Below are positions 54,172 through 64,000 of a DNA stretch of 64,000 bases, one piece after another. Under the pieces are notes generated by a model. That model was not told the DNA's origin. It saw nothing but the letters and a program-made list of their open reading frames with translations, and did not search any database. The number at the start of each line of letters is the position of its first letter. Position 1 is the first letter of the stretch. Origin of the DNA: Tupaia tana. Its lineage: Eukaryota > Chordata > Mammalia > Scandentia > Tupaiidae. The stretch spans positions 29,041,097-29,105,096 of the forward strand of contig JAKSZU010000025.1 in assembly GCA_026018925.1 (NCBI GenBank). Reading direction: 5' to 3'. A program made the position numbers and the translations under genes.

Positions 54172-55650
54172 GACAGAGCCAAACAAATACTTCAGAAATG
54201 GCTGTAAGGTGTCTTCCTTTAAAAGCAGGGCAGGAGGGAAGCCAGGTGAGGAGTGACTGAGGAGAGGTCAGAGCTGCCGCCTGCCTTTCTCAGCCCTGTC
54301 CCCGCTCTCTCCAAGGTGGGTGTGGGCCATTCCTGACCCCACTCCCCTGCTCTGTGGACAGAGTGCCGTCTTGTCTTGGTTTACCCTTGCTGGTACACGA
54401 GCCTTTTTTTAAATTGCTAGGTAGCTCCCTTCTTTCTACAGGCTGGAACCTCCGCTGTCTCCGGGGACAGCCTGGTGGCTCCGATAGCCCTTTTGTCCCT
54501 GTCTTCTGTGCACCCTCTGGGGTGGGTGGGTCAGGAGTCTGGGTCTCCACAAGCTCTCTGAACATTGGGCTTCGCTTCTAAGTCACCCTGCGGGGACGTG
54601 GACGTGACTACCCCATCCCACTCATTCCATTCCGAAGGAGTCCGCTGACTTCCCAGCCTGTGCGGTAGTCAGAAACAACTCACCAATAAGCCAGCTTGGT
54701 TAAGCTGTGTTTCTAAAGCAACCTGACCCATGTCAATGCGAACACTGTTAAGAAATAATTACACACAAGTACATATCAGGCACATATGCAGTTTTGCATT
54801 CCAGATTTCTTACTGTTAGTGTTTATTTAAAGCTTTTGAAAGAGACCCAGTCTTTCTCGTAAAATGTGCAGAACTAAATCTGGGTCTGTTTTGTCATCTG
54901 CGGAACAGTTTTTTCTTTCTTAGCTTTAAGTCCCACCCGGCTCAACGCCCCCTAAACAGCCATGAACATGCTTCTGGCCATGATGCTGGGGGTGGTAAGT
55001 GGCCCCAGGCTGGTACTCCCTCCCCTTGAGTCTTCCTTGCAGACAGTGTCCGTGACTCGCTGGGGGAAGGCTTCTCGTGGTCAGCACTTGCTTAATGCCG
55101 ATGAAGGTTTCCTGGCTGCAGGGTTGCTGCCCCTGTGGGCTCTAGATACTTGTCTGGATTGGAACAAATTCAGGGAACCTGATTCTGATGCTTCAGTTAT
55201 TTTCCTCATCCTTTTTGCCTCCTGTTATTTTGCGGGTATTAAAATATAAACGTATTACCTTCATATGTTGAAAAGCCATATTGAGCACCATGGAATGTAC
55301 AGTGATGGGAAAAATCAAATGCAAGTACAGTGAGGAGCCCTAGTCTGAGCATACTGCATGCAGGACTGATCCCACCTTCGCTATCATCCGCTAGGCTCAG
55401 ACTTGCTCTGGGCATTCTTCAGGTCAGGACTCACAGCCCAGAGAGACCAGATCCTGGTCACACTACACATGGTGGTGGGTTCAAACACGGGTTGCCCTCT
55501 AAGCTCAGCCTTAGACTCACAAAGCTACACATAGAATGTGAAATGCTTTGGGAGATAACTGAATGAATAGATTTAATTTAATAGGCATTTTAGTGAATGT
55601 TGGGAAAATACTACTACTCTGTTTAAGACAGAAGTGTTAAAATTAGTTTT
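54172..55650. other. Intronic sequence, nothing recognised
   Basis: 54690-54910 is AT-rich and unique-looking. A chance frame at 54962-55249 starts with Met-Asn-Met-Leu-Leu-Ala-Met-Met but has no domain or splice support. Confidence 0.5.
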
Positions 55651-56345
55651 TTGTAGTTTTTATTTTAAAATTTTCATTATTATTATTTATACATTCAATT
55701 GCTATATATCATTTAGATTGTAAAGAGATTTTACCTAACATGATATACACCACACACCAGGCAAGCTGAGAATACTATACACAACATCAACAGGCAGTAA
55801 ACCATAACCGTGTCCCACAAATGTCGTACTTCTCCATTTTTTGCCAAATTTCCTTTCTTGCACTCTTTCTCTTTCCCACTCTCCTTCCACTTTGTCCCCA
55901 GCGTCCATAACAATTTTTAATGCTTTTATGTCCTCCAGTTTTTTAGTCTCTACCATAGAGTGTAGACAGTTAGTATATGTTAAGTGGAGAAATGCAGTGT
56001 CTGTTTCATAGCCTGACTTGCTTCACTCAGCAGTAAATCTTCCATGTTCATCCACTTTCTATCAAATACCAGGGTCTTGTTGTTTTTTATGGCTGAATAG
56101 TATTCCATGGAGTATATGTGCCACACTTTTTCAATCCATTTATCTGTTTGTAGATATTTGGGTTGGTTCCATGTCTTAGCAATCATGAATAATGCTGCAA
56201 TAAATATAGCTGTGCAAGTGCTTTTCCTACTAAGTGTTCTCCTGTCCTTTGAGTAGATACCCAGGAGTGAGATTGCTGGATAATATGGTAGTTGTCTTTG
56301 AAGGTCTTTGAGGAACTTCCATATTGTTCTTCACAGTGGCTGGAT
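55651..56345 (-). mobile_element. L1 LINE, 5'-truncated (3' end of ORF2 plus 3' region)
   Basis: The minus strand encodes the C-terminal part of L1 ORF2 in a broken frame. The recognisable segment IAKTWNQPKYLQTDKWIEK, HIYSMEYYSAIK and LSEASQ (55980-56186) is the signature of mammalian L1 reverse-transcriptase-encoding ORF2. A further ORF2 piece is degraded in 56190-56345, and a 3' untranslated-like region runs to about 55651. No functional protein can come from it. Confidence 0.9.
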
Positions 56346-56735
56346 CCAGTTTGAGCTGATTGTCACCAAAGTTATGGTTTAGCTTCTTGGACTGTCTCTG
56401 GGTTGACTGCAGTGAAGGGGTTGACATCCCGGGCAGGCTGCCGCAGGCTGTGTGTGAGTTCTACCTTTATGTATGGCTTGGCCGCTGCTCCATATTCACT
56501 GGTATGCTCAGTCTCTGTCTCTCCGTGTGTGTGCACACAGGCACACACACATTTATGCATGCACAGGTAGATGGATACTCCAACGTTTTACATACTATCG
56601 CTTACCACTGCTGACAGCTCCAGGACATGTCAGTGAGTAGGGGCAGGAGACTGCATGTGATCATTCTGCCTCTCCGATGTGTGGACAAATAGTTCCAAAA
56701 AAAGAAAGAAAGAAGACAAGTCTTTATGAAAATTG
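56346..56735. other. Intronic sequence, nothing recognised
   Basis: Short AAAG microsatellite near 56699-56715. No exon. Confidence 0.5.
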
Positions 56736-56744
56736 CAGTTTCTG

Positions 56745-57249
56745 GGCCAGCTGATGGAGTGGTGGTGAAGATGCTGTGTTACATGGCCAGCTGATGGAGT
56801 GGTGGTGAAGATGCTGTGTTACATGGCCAGCTGATGGAGTGGTGGTGAAGATGCTGTGTTCAGTTTCTGGGCCAGCTGATGGCGTGGTGGTGAAGATGCT
56901 GTGTTACATGGCCAGCTGATGGAGTGGTGGTGAAGATGCTGTGTTCAGTTTCTGGGCCAGCTGATGGCGTGGTGGTGAAGATGCTGTGTTACATGGCCAG
57001 CTGATGGAGTGGTGGTGAAGATGCTGTGTTCAGTTTCTGGGCCAGCTGATGGCGTGGTGGTGAAGATGCTGTGTTACATGGCCAGCTGATGGAGTGGTGG
57101 TGAAGATGCTGTGTTCAGTTTCTGGGCCAGCTGATGGAGTGGTGGTGAAGATGCTGTGTTACATGGCCAGCTGATGGAGTGGTGGTGAAGATGCTGTATT
57201 CAGTTTCTGGGCCAGCTGATGGAGTGGTGGTGAAGATGCTGTGTTACAT
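56745..57249 (+). repeat. 12-unit tandem array made from a SINE 5' end (40-bp and 45-bp units)
   Basis: Twelve units start GGCCAGCTGATGG. 40-bp units end GTGTTACAT; 45-bp units end GTGTTCAGTTTCTG. The two types mostly alternate to give an 85-bp higher-order period. Unit starts: 56745, 56785, 56825, 56870, 56910, 56955, 56995, 57040, 57080, 57125, 57165 and 57210. The extra CAGTTTCTG equals the unique flank just before the SINE (56736-56744). Confidence 0.97.
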
Positions 57250-57450
57250 GGCCAGCTATGTGGTTTTACCCCTGGGTCCCATGGCTCGAGAATCAGCTCA
57301 GACACATGTGAGTTCATGTCCAAAATCAGAGAGGAGGGAGACGTGGAGACGGGGTTGCGGTGTGGCCAGCCCCCATCAGTGATCGTTTCTCTCTTTCTGT
57401 CTCTCTCCATCTCTCTCTGAGGAGCACACACACCCTCTGGCAAAATAAAA
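57250..57450 (+). mobile_element. tRNA-derived SINE body following its amplified head
   Basis: Continues from the array: GGCCAGCTATGTGGTTTTAC, ATGGCTCGAGAATCAGCTC, GTTCATGTCCAAAATCAGAG, GGTTGCGGTGTGGCCAGCCC, CTCTCTTTCTGTCTCTCTCC, GAGGAGCACACACACCCTCT and GGCAAAATAAAATAAACA. Confidence 0.9.
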
Positions 57451-58139
57451 TAAACAAGTACTTGGAAACAATCATCACTTCTGATTCTAGGGCAGAGTGA
57501 GCAAATGTCCGCCATCCCTGTTTCTACCAGTGGCCTGTCTGTCTCCATCTGTCAGTCACCTGTGTCTCTGCCTCCCCTGCTCACGTCTGAAATGACCTTC
57601 CTGATAGCAGTCGGTGACCGGCCAGAATGGCACACGTGTTGGCCAGCCCCTTCCTAGTGGTCACCCTCCTCTTGGGAAAGCTTCGCGATTAGTTGTTTAA
57701 TTATTCATTTATCTCAGTCAGGTGCCAATATCTACCGAGGGTGTGGGCTCAGATTTTTACCTCGGCCTTCCTCGTTGCCGTGTGGGCTTGCTAGCCAGTG
57801 GCCGGGAGTGTCTGGGAAGTGCTGACGTGGTGCAGGGGTGCGACCTGCTGTGGGTCCTGGACAGCCGCCAGCGAGGTGAGCAAAACTGCAGCTGTGCCAG
57901 CTTCGGCGAGGGAGCTCTGTGGTTAGCGCCGTCTTCGTGCACTGGGCAAATGTGTCAGCAAGGCCCCGCCACCAGGGACAGGGGCAGGAGGGCTGTGGCT
58001 CAGAGGGGTGCACAGAGAGAAGGACGTGCAGGGACACCCCCCTGTTCCCAGTGTTCAGGCTCCCTGCATCCACGCAGTTCCCTTGGAGCCGGGACACCGA
58101 CACCCACATGTCATAGTCCAGAAGTCCCGGTGTGCTCGT
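57451..58139. other. Intronic sequence, nothing recognised
   Basis: The last 300 bp are part of a long open frame (57722-58870) that exists only because the following minisatellite lacks stops. No domain. Confidence 0.55.
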
Positions 58140-58775
58140 TCCCCTCCCAGTGGTGCCCTCACCCTCCCGGTGGTGCCCTCACCCTCCCGGTGGTGCCCTC
58201 TCCCCTCCCGGTGGTGCCCTCTCCCCTCCCAATGGTGCCCTCTCACCTCCTGGTGGTGCCCTCTCACCTCCCGGTGGTGCCCTCTCACCTCCCGGTGGTG
58301 CCCTCACCCTCCCGGTGGTGCCCTCTCCCCTCCCGGTGGTGCCCTCTCCCCTCCCGGTGGTGCCCTCTCACCTCCCGGTGGTGCCCTCACCCTCCCGGTG
58401 GTGCCCTCTCCCCTCCCGGTGGTGCCCTCTCACCTCCCGGTGGTGCCCTCTCACCTCCCGGTGGTGCCCTCACCCTCCCGGTGGTGCCCTCACCCTCCCG
58501 GTGGTGCCCTCTACCCTCCCGGTGGTGCCCTCACCCTCCCGGTGGTGCCCTCTCCCCTCCCGGTGGTGCCCTCTCACCTCCCGGTGGTGCCCTCTCCCCT
58601 CCCGGTGGTGCCTTCTCACCCTCCCGGTTGTGCCCTCTCACCTCCCGGTGGTGCCCTCACCCTCCAGGTTGTGCCTTCTCACCTCCCGGTTGTGCCTTCT
58701 CACCTCCCGGTGGTGCCCTCACCCTCCCGGTGGTGCCCTCTCACCTCCTGCTGGTGTCCTCTCACCTCCTGGTAT
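58140..58775. repeat. 20/21-bp minisatellite, roughly 30 copies
   Basis: Units CCCTCTCACCTCCCGGTGGT then G (21 bp) and CCCTCACCCTCCCGGTGGTG (20 bp) are mixed. The mix of lengths makes all three frames open (382 and 266 codons). Each unit has a small CACC...GGTG inverted repeat and one CpG. Confidence 0.97.
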
Positions 58776-58914
58776 GTTCTCATAGATACCACAAGCTGCA
58801 AGCTGTAGACCTGACCACAAGTGGACTTTGTATTATTAACTCTTTACATTTCCATGTATGGTTATCCTAACAACCCCCTTAAAACACATTCTCAATATCC
58901 ATATGATGACAATA

Positions 58915-59360
58915 TCTTTATTCATTTGTTTACTTAGCTAACAGTTTTTGATCTGTTTCAATGTGAGAGGCACCACCCTGGGCTTCAAGGACCTCAAAGC
59001 AAGGGACTAAACAAGATTCTAACTCTGGCTCTGTCATCCGAATGGAGAGAACAAGGGACCCTATCCAAATATCTTTGCTCATTCCAGGTGGTGGAAGCTG
59101 TCATGGACAGGACAGGGTGACCGGAGGGGGTTCTGGGACAGGGGGTGTCGAGTGGAGGACACCCAGAAAGTGAAGGACTCTCGTCCTTTGACATTTTGGT
59201 GGAGACTAAGGAGTGTGTGGAAATGAGTCGTGCAGGTCCGAGTGGAGGCGTCTGAGGCAAACCGAGCTTAGGAAGGGCTGCTCAGCATGGTGGGAGACGG
59301 TGTGAAGACCCTTGTGGCCCCAGGGCAACTTTGGAGGGAGAGCAGATAGTTTGGAGGGGT
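58915..59360 (+). mobile_element. Ancient mammal-wide interspersed repeat, same unnamed family as 10240-10690
   Basis: TTATTCATTTGTTTACTTAG, GAGGCACCACCCTGGGCTTC, AAGGACCTCAAAGCAAGGGA, GGAGACTAAGGAGTGTGTGG and GTGAAGACCCTTGTGGCCCC follow the same order of words as the copy at 10240. Confidence 0.5.
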
Positions 59361-59397
59361 AGGGTGAGCTGAGTCTATGGGACTAAGTTGCTCAAAT

Positions 59398-59398
59398 G

Positions 59399-59441
<43 letters not shown>
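59398..59441. repeat. (ATT)n microsatellite
   Basis: About 14 ATT units, placed exactly at the tail of the minus-strand SINE that follows, so it probably grew from the SINE A-rich tail. Confidence 0.95.
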
Positions 59442-59716
59442 TTAAGTTTTGTTTGTTTGTTGTGTGTGTGTGCGCTGGAGAGTGTGTACTTGCTGGAGAA
59501 AGACAGAGCGAGATGGTGAGAGGGAAGGAGAGAAATCACTCCCTGGGGGAACCACCATGCTGCAATTCCTCCTCTTCCGTTCTCCTCCTGGGGTTTGGGG
59601 AATGCATGCATTCACATTCACAACCAGCATGATTTTCAAGCCACTGGGTCCAGGTTCAAACTGGGCGGCCAGTGGGAGCCCAGTGCCTTAGCCACAGCAC
59701 AGCCTTCTGGTCCCCA
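59442..59716 (-). mobile_element. tRNA-derived SINE, minus strand
   Basis: GAGAGTGTGTACTTGCTGGA, GAGAAATCACTCCCTGGGGG, ACCACCATGCTGCAATTCCT, GATTTTCAAGCCACTGGGTC, CAGGTTCAAACTGGGCGGCC and CTTAGCCACAGCACAGCC in reversed order. Confidence 0.9.
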
Positions 59717-60172
59717 AGTACTTTGTTCTTAAGCATCCTTCCCCCTGGATTTTGTCACCGTTTGAAAGTGTCTCACCCCTGTGCGGCACATACATGCTTC
59801 AGTACAGCATTCACTGAACACCTGTCACGTCACGGCTTTGGGTCACACAGAGGGGCATGTCAAGGTCTTGATCTGCTGGGACTGGTAGCCAAGTGGGTGA
59901 GAGAGGCCAGGTGGGGGCAGGAGCGGGCGTGGGTGTCAGGTCAGGAGCCGCACTGCTCTCCGTCGCACTCATGCGCGTGGGCACACCTGGCTGGGACTCA
60001 GGAGAGGGGACACAGACCTGCATCTTAGAGATGCAAGGTCCTTGCGTAGGTAGGTCCTTCCCAAGCGAGCCTTTGAAATCCCTTAACAGACATTCGGCTC
60101 CACGCAGAGTTCCCGAGCATGGAGTACCTCGTCCCTCACGTTTCCTGACTGGAAGGCAGTGCTGCGCCGAGG

Positions 60173-60174
<2 letters not shown>
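59717..60174. other. Intronic sequence, possible old repeat
   Basis: 59790-59920 (CAGCATTCACTGAACACCTG, GGCATGTCAAGGTCTTGATC) may be another copy of the unnamed family at 10240 and 58915. Weak. Confidence 0.4.

Positions 60175-60207
<33 letters not shown>
60175..60207. repeat. (GT)n microsatellite
   Basis: About 16 GT dinucleotides. Confidence 0.95.
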
Positions 60208-60208
<1 letters not shown>

Positions 60209-60234
60209 AGGATCTTATTCTACCTGTGCCCTGA

Positions 60235-60535
60235 CCCTGCCCGGGCAAGTTACTTCTGCCCCACTTTTGTCACCTGTGAACGGGGTTGCTAACAGTACTG
60301 GGTTTGTGAGGTTGTTAGGAGGGTTCTATAAACTAAATGCAACAGTGCTTTTACAAAAGTAGTCAATACATGTAAGGAGGCTTTCAGCAAGTCCAGGAGC
60401 TGTTCCTGTGATGAGGGACTTCAGGCCCAGAGAAACCAGGTGACCAGCTACCGTCTCGTAGTTACCACAGCGCCCAGACCTCCCGTCCAGTCCATCACTC
60501 TCCTCGGCATAGTATCTCACTGTCTCAAGCTGGAA
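60235..60535. mobile_element. Two MIR fragments, minus then plus
   Basis: 60235-60360 is reversed MIR (GGGCAAGTTACTTCTGCCCC, TTTTGTCACCTGTGAACGGG). 60400-60530 is forward MIR-like (CAGGCCCAGAGAAACCAGGT, GCGCCCAGACCTCCCGTCC). Confidence 0.65.
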
Positions 60536-60974
60536 TAGTTTGTGCATTTTTATGTTTTATTAAAAAAACCCTTAAGTTTTAACTTTTTCCACTTTGCTGA
60601 GTCATGGTTAATGGCTTAAGAAGTGAATGCAGTCGGTTCACACTTATCTCTGGTCCTCTAGGATTCTTGGACATGCCCCAAAGGTCATTGTCCTTTTGTT
60701 CTCCAGCCTCTTGGCTTAGATTATCTAGAAACAAGCCAGCCTATTTGGTTGAGCAACTGGGTAACTTCGGGGTCAGGAGGAGACATGGAACCTCCCCCAG
60801 GTCAGGTTGGTATGAGCTCCTTCATAAGGCAAAGTACCTTTCAGCTACAAAGTGATTAGCTTCATAACTCAGATTTGCAAATCCATGTACAGAAACACCT
60901 GGAGCAATAATTTTGCTCTTTTCTGCTTCAGATTTTCTATTGGATGATTCAAATTTTAGAGTCCAGGGACATTT
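60536..60974. other. Intronic sequence, nothing recognised
   Basis: No exon or named repeat. Confidence 0.5.
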
Positions 60975-61170
60975 TTTCAAAGTGTATTTTTTTATTTATA
61001 GAGAGAGCAACCCTCAGCAAGTGCCCACACCGTGATTTGCCCCAGTCCCAGCTGGCCAGGGTCTCAGGCACACATACAGACTCCTGGCACCACTCAGGGA
61101 GGTCTCGGGACTCAAACCCAGGACCTTTCCCATGTAGGTCCACCATGTTACCACCTGGGGCCCCAGGGGA
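60975..61170 (-). mobile_element. Related tRNA-derived SINE subfamily, minus strand
   Basis: TTTTTTATTTATAGAGAGAG, GTGCCCACACCGTGATTTGC, CTGGCCAGGGTCTCAGGCAC, GACTCAAACCCAGGACC and CCATGTTACCACCTGGGGCC in reversed order. Shorter than the main subfamily. Confidence 0.75.
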
Positions 61171-61234
61171 AATTTAAAAAAATTGATATTCAATATGTCT
61201 TATTGACTTAGATTAAAAATTCTACTAAATTTAA

Positions 61235-61485
61235 TATAAAGTTTCATTCTTTCATGAGCAAGAGTGACAGAGAGATAAAGAGAAACAGAGACAGCACCCC
61301 CCTCAACCCCCCGCAGGGTCTAAGCCTCACTTTCCACCCCCAGCTTCAGCAAGCCCAGGGCTATGGGCATGCATGTGCCCAGCAAACAGGATCTCCAGAC
61401 GTGGATCTGCAACCTTCTGGTGTGGATCAGGGTCACAGAGTGTCACATTTTCACTGCTGTGCTACCATCTGCCTCCAAATAGAGA
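61235..61485 (-). mobile_element. Diverged tRNA-derived SINE, minus strand
   Basis: CATTCTTTCATGAGCAAGAG, GAGACAGCACCCCCCTCAAC, GGGCATGCATGTGCCCAGCA and GCTGTGCTACCATCTGCCTC in reversed order. Confidence 0.7.
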
Positions 61486-62424
61486 CTTAAACAAAGAAAC
61501 AAACAAAATAGAGACGGGACTAGAATTTGCTCCAGGAAGTGGATTCTTTTCCATCGAAGAGTTACCTCCTGATTCTGGACAAAGTCAGACATAGAACTTA
61601 AAGGCCAAAGATAAATATGCTGGTCCTTATCTGCTATTTTGGATTATCCTTCCATATCCTCCAAATATCAGCGTGGATAATTGAGAATTGACTCTGATTT
61701 AACTGGCGTTCATGATCTTCATGTTTACAGATTTTTATAGTTGCCCTAGTGGGAGGCCACCAAAGAAAAGATTATCTTATTTCCGATTTTGCAGAAAGTC
61801 CAAACATGCACATACTCTGTCATCCGAAGACAGTTCTATCAGCATTTAGAAATATGATTGAGATGAAATGTGTAAATTGCTACAGGACATAGTTTTGGAA
61901 GAGGAAGCACAGTTTATCAACTTCAGCCAACAGTCACTGCTGAATTCCCACTCTAACTTCCTTGTCAAGTGACTTGAACTTGGGCTTGCATTCCTTGACA
62001 GATGGAGAGCCTTCCATCTCTTGGAGCTGCCCAGTCTATCTTTAGATTGCTCTCGTGCTTAGAGAATTCTACCCTGTATTGATAAGAACCGTACCTCTTC
62101 ATAACTTATTCCCACCACATAAGATAATGATTTCAAAGATCTTGGTTTTTTGATAGAACATGGTTATTCCTAAATAAATGTTAATCACTATTAGTATTGC
62201 TCTTTTTCCTTAGAAATGGAAGAATAGTGTTATGTAAATACAGCAATACCCATATTGCTTATTGGTGTGTATGTATAGTTCATTCTTCTTAATTAAGTTA
62301 ATGGGGACCTGACGGAACCAAAATCCGTGGACTGAAATGAGTTGAGTGTAGACGGTTGCTGTTACGGTATTAGTGAGACCTGGGCGCTCTCTGGACACAG
62401 AGATTGAGTCTAGATGTATCTGCT
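61486..62424. other. AT-rich intronic sequence; 61975-62130 may be a CR1/L3-type relic
   Basis: CTTGACAGATGGAGAGCCTT, GGAGCTGCCCAGTCTATC and AGAGAATTCTACCCTGTATT resemble an old CR1-like mammalian repeat (gatgggaagctcactacc ... ggcagcccattcca ... gaaagttcttcctta). Tentative. The rest is unassigned. Confidence 0.4.
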
Positions 62425-62775
62425 AGTCAGGGTTCGGCCGTAGAAACAGAACCAGTAGAAGATAAGTTCAAGCAGACTTGTTGCAATGAACTGTGTGTTT
62501 GACTGTGGATATGAGCCTGGCAAATCTGGAAGTGACAGGACTGGAACTCTCGGGGAGGAGCAGACAGTGTGTCCACAGCAGAGTTTCTCCTTCCACAGTG
62601 AAGACTCAGCTCTGCTTGATTAAATCAGCCCATCCCTTACCGTGGACAGTCTTCCTTACTGAAAGTCACTGGACTATGGACTTTATTCACATCTACAAAA
62701 TACCTTCCCAGACACTCCTGGGTTAGTGTTCGATTGAGTGGCTGGTGGTTACCACCTAACCAAACTAATAAAATG
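62425..62775. mobile_element. Ancient interspersed repeat, family not named
   Basis: GCTAGTCAGGGTTCGGCCGT then AGAAACAGAACCAGTAGAAG is a decayed form of a common mammalian terminus (cagggttctccagagaaacagaacc). The other end, ACCAAACTAATAAAATGGAC, also fits. LTR or DNA class not decided. Confidence 0.45.
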
Positions 62776-62904
62776 GACCACCACACCAGAGGACTCTGGA
62801 CTAATTTCCTCATCTGTCAAATGAGGGTTATAGTAGTTGGAATTTAGCAAATCACAAGAAGACAGAAGTTTAAATTGGCTTTTGCTTATACTTAAAATAG
62901 TCAC

Positions 62905-63125
62905 AGAGGTCACCCATGGTGGCACAGTGCCAGCGCACATTCCATGATGCCCAACCACATGGAGACTGGGGTTCGGGGCCAGTGACCTGTGTGTGCGGCA
63001 AGCACACGCGTGTGGCGACTGGCTGTCCAGGAAGGCTGGGGAGGACTGAGGCGTCAGTCCCTGTCCTGGACTCCTCCTTTTCTCTCTGTGTCTCACACGT
63101 GAAAGAGAGAAGTGAATACGCTTTA
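62905..63125 (+). mobile_element. Possible old tRNA-derived SINE
   Basis: AGGTCACCCATGGTGGCACA, CTGGGGTTCGGGGCCAG (B-box-like), CACACGCGTGTGGCG and CTTTTCTCTCTGTGTCTCAC have the general layout of the SINE, strongly diverged. Confidence 0.5.
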
Positions 63126-63149
63126 ACAAGTAATGATCTCTAGGATCTG

Positions 63150-63335
63150 TGTCTGGTTGTTTTTTGCTTCAAGTTGCGTGTGTCAGTGATCTCGGTTTCC
63201 TCGTCTGTAAAGGAGAGCATGGGTGCTGCCCGGTGGTGTTGCCGTGGGGCTGAGGCAGGGATCAGACTTGAAATTGCTGACGAGCGGCATCATACGTGGC
63301 AACATGTGACGACTGGCTCTCAGGGCACGCCTGGG
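63150..63335 (-). mobile_element. MIR SINE, minus strand
   Basis: GATCTCGGTTTCCTCGTCTG then TAAAGGAGAGCATGGGTGCT and GTGGGGCTGAGGCAGGGATC match reversed MIR. Confidence 0.7.
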
Positions 63336-63744
63336 CCAGTGGCCATTCCAGCGCGTCCCCTGGACTACTTGTTCAAGGACTGCAGTAAGTGAGATGCTTA
63401 GGCACATTGAAAAATCACAAGTACAGATGTGATCGCTTCCGTGGAGAAGACCTAGCTAGAACGTCCATGGGCAAGGCCCAAGAACGGCGGGATTCCAGGG
63501 CACGTTGGCATCTTCAGAGGATCGGGGGTTGAGCCGTAGACAACGAGGACTATTTGTAAGTGATATTTGATGCTACAGATGCGGCACTTTCAAAGAACGA
63601 GAGGGGCAGAGGGCTGGGCATTCTCCGTGGAACTCACCTCATGGAAATGGAGTTATCTTGACTTACGTCATTGACCGCATCAATACGTTCCATCAGGGAA
63701 TGAGCTCCCCGTGGCTCTTTGTAGGCACTTTAAAAACCGAAGAC
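63336..63744. other. Intronic sequence, nothing recognised
   Basis: No exon or named repeat. Confidence 0.5.
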
Positions 63745-64000
63745 CGCGAGGCCCTCGTGGGCTGGCTGCGGGTGTTAGGACCTCCTGGAAAGACGAGGGT
63801 GCCCTCAGGTCGGCCACGCGTGGGCTGGCTGCGGGTGTTAGGACCTCCTGGAGAGACGAGGGTGCCCTCAGGTCGGCCACGCGTGGACTGGCTGCGGGTG
63901 TTAGGACCTCCTGGAGAGACGATGGTGCCCTCAGGTCGGCCACGCGTGGGCTGGCTGCGGGTGTTAGGACCTCCTGGAGAGACGAGGGTGCCCTCAGGTC
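63745..64000. repeat. 63-bp minisatellite, at least 4 copies, runs off the window
   Basis: The unit GGGCTGGCTGCGGGTGTTAG, GACCTCCTGGAGAGACGAGG, GTGCCCTCAGGTCGGCCACG then CGT has GGTGTTAGG at 63771, 63834, 63897 and 63960. As 63 is a multiple of three, the minus strand keeps an open frame (repeat ADLRAPSSLQEVLTPAASPR). The array continues past the window end. Confidence 0.95.

Larger units (their letters stand above)
23600..64000 (+). other. LDB2: LDB2 intron downstream of the recognised exon (3' end outside window)
   Basis: Begins with the donor GTAAGAAAG. I looked for the next LDB2 segment (beginning Ile-Gly-Arg-Thr-Leu-Ile-Pro-Arg-Tyr-Phe) and did not find it, so the intron is taken to extend at least 40 kb to the window end. 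The LDB2 gene is known to span several hundred kilobases in human, so this length is plausible. Confidence 0.75.

Noticed and set aside
55980..56427. Active L1 with reverse transcriptase
   Set aside because: Only the C-terminal piece of ORF2 is present, frames are broken, and the element is 5'-truncated at about 56345.
57722..58870. 382-codon open frame (Pro/Val/Trp-rich)
   Set aside because: Produced by the 20/21-bp minisatellite; the non-repeat 5' part has no domain.

Overview
The window looks like nuclear DNA of a placental mammal. It carries one unmistakable coding exon, 23497-23599 on the + strand, which encodes part of LIM-domain-binding protein 2 (LDB2). The exon has a polypyrimidine tract and AG acceptor before it and a strong GTAAGA donor after it. 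I found no other exon, so the rest reads as two large LDB2 introns: at least 23.5 kb upstream and at least 40.4 kb downstream. Mammal-wide fossils (MIR, L2, MLT1-type LTRs, a hAT DNA transposon, L1) support a eutherian. The abundant lineage-specific SINE is tRNA-derived (A box, GGTTCAAGTCC-type B box, CT-rich 3' part, A tail). It matches none of the primate, rodent, rabbit, carnivore, horse, hedgehog, shrew, armadillo or afrotherian SINEs I know well, so I do not name the order.

Layout. 1-23.5 kb: upstream intron with SINEs (1.1, 4.3-4.8, 11.8, 16.4 and 18.3 kb), a hAT element (5.2-5.6), a near-identical 114-bp duplication (5.84 and 6.51), MIR/L2/MLT1 relics, a 37-bp minisatellite (12.6-13.2), two CTCF-like motifs (10.0 and 13.9) and an E-box/RFX pair (19.57-19.60). 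23.5 kb: the LDB2 exon, followed within 1 kb by a 74-bp higher-order minisatellite (24.5-24.95). 27.1-27.5: an 82-bp minisatellite. 30.5-31.3: a diverged local duplication. 36-42 kb: SINE-rich, with a 39-bp minisatellite that repeats a consensus ETS motif beside a CpG-richer block (39.5-40.4). 44.06-44.9: a 27-bp minisatellite. 46.7-51.6: two unique stretches rich in homeodomain, RFX and TCF-like motifs. 52-54.2: a cluster of four SINEs. 55.6-56.35: a 5'-truncated L1. 56.7-57.45: a SINE whose 5' end has been amplified in place into a tandem array. 58.14-58.8: a 20/21-bp minisatellite. 59.4-63.1: more SINE and MIR copies. 63.74-64.0: a 63-bp minisatellite running off the window.

The biology is one gene's intron landscape, not an operon or gene cluster. 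LDB2 is a nuclear adaptor that dimerises and links LIM-homeodomain and LMO proteins at enhancers. The notable features are unusually many minisatellites, in-situ satellite birth from a SINE, and SINE 5' ends that match the CTCF core motif. All long open frames outside the exon are chance or repeat-driven; none resembles a known protein.
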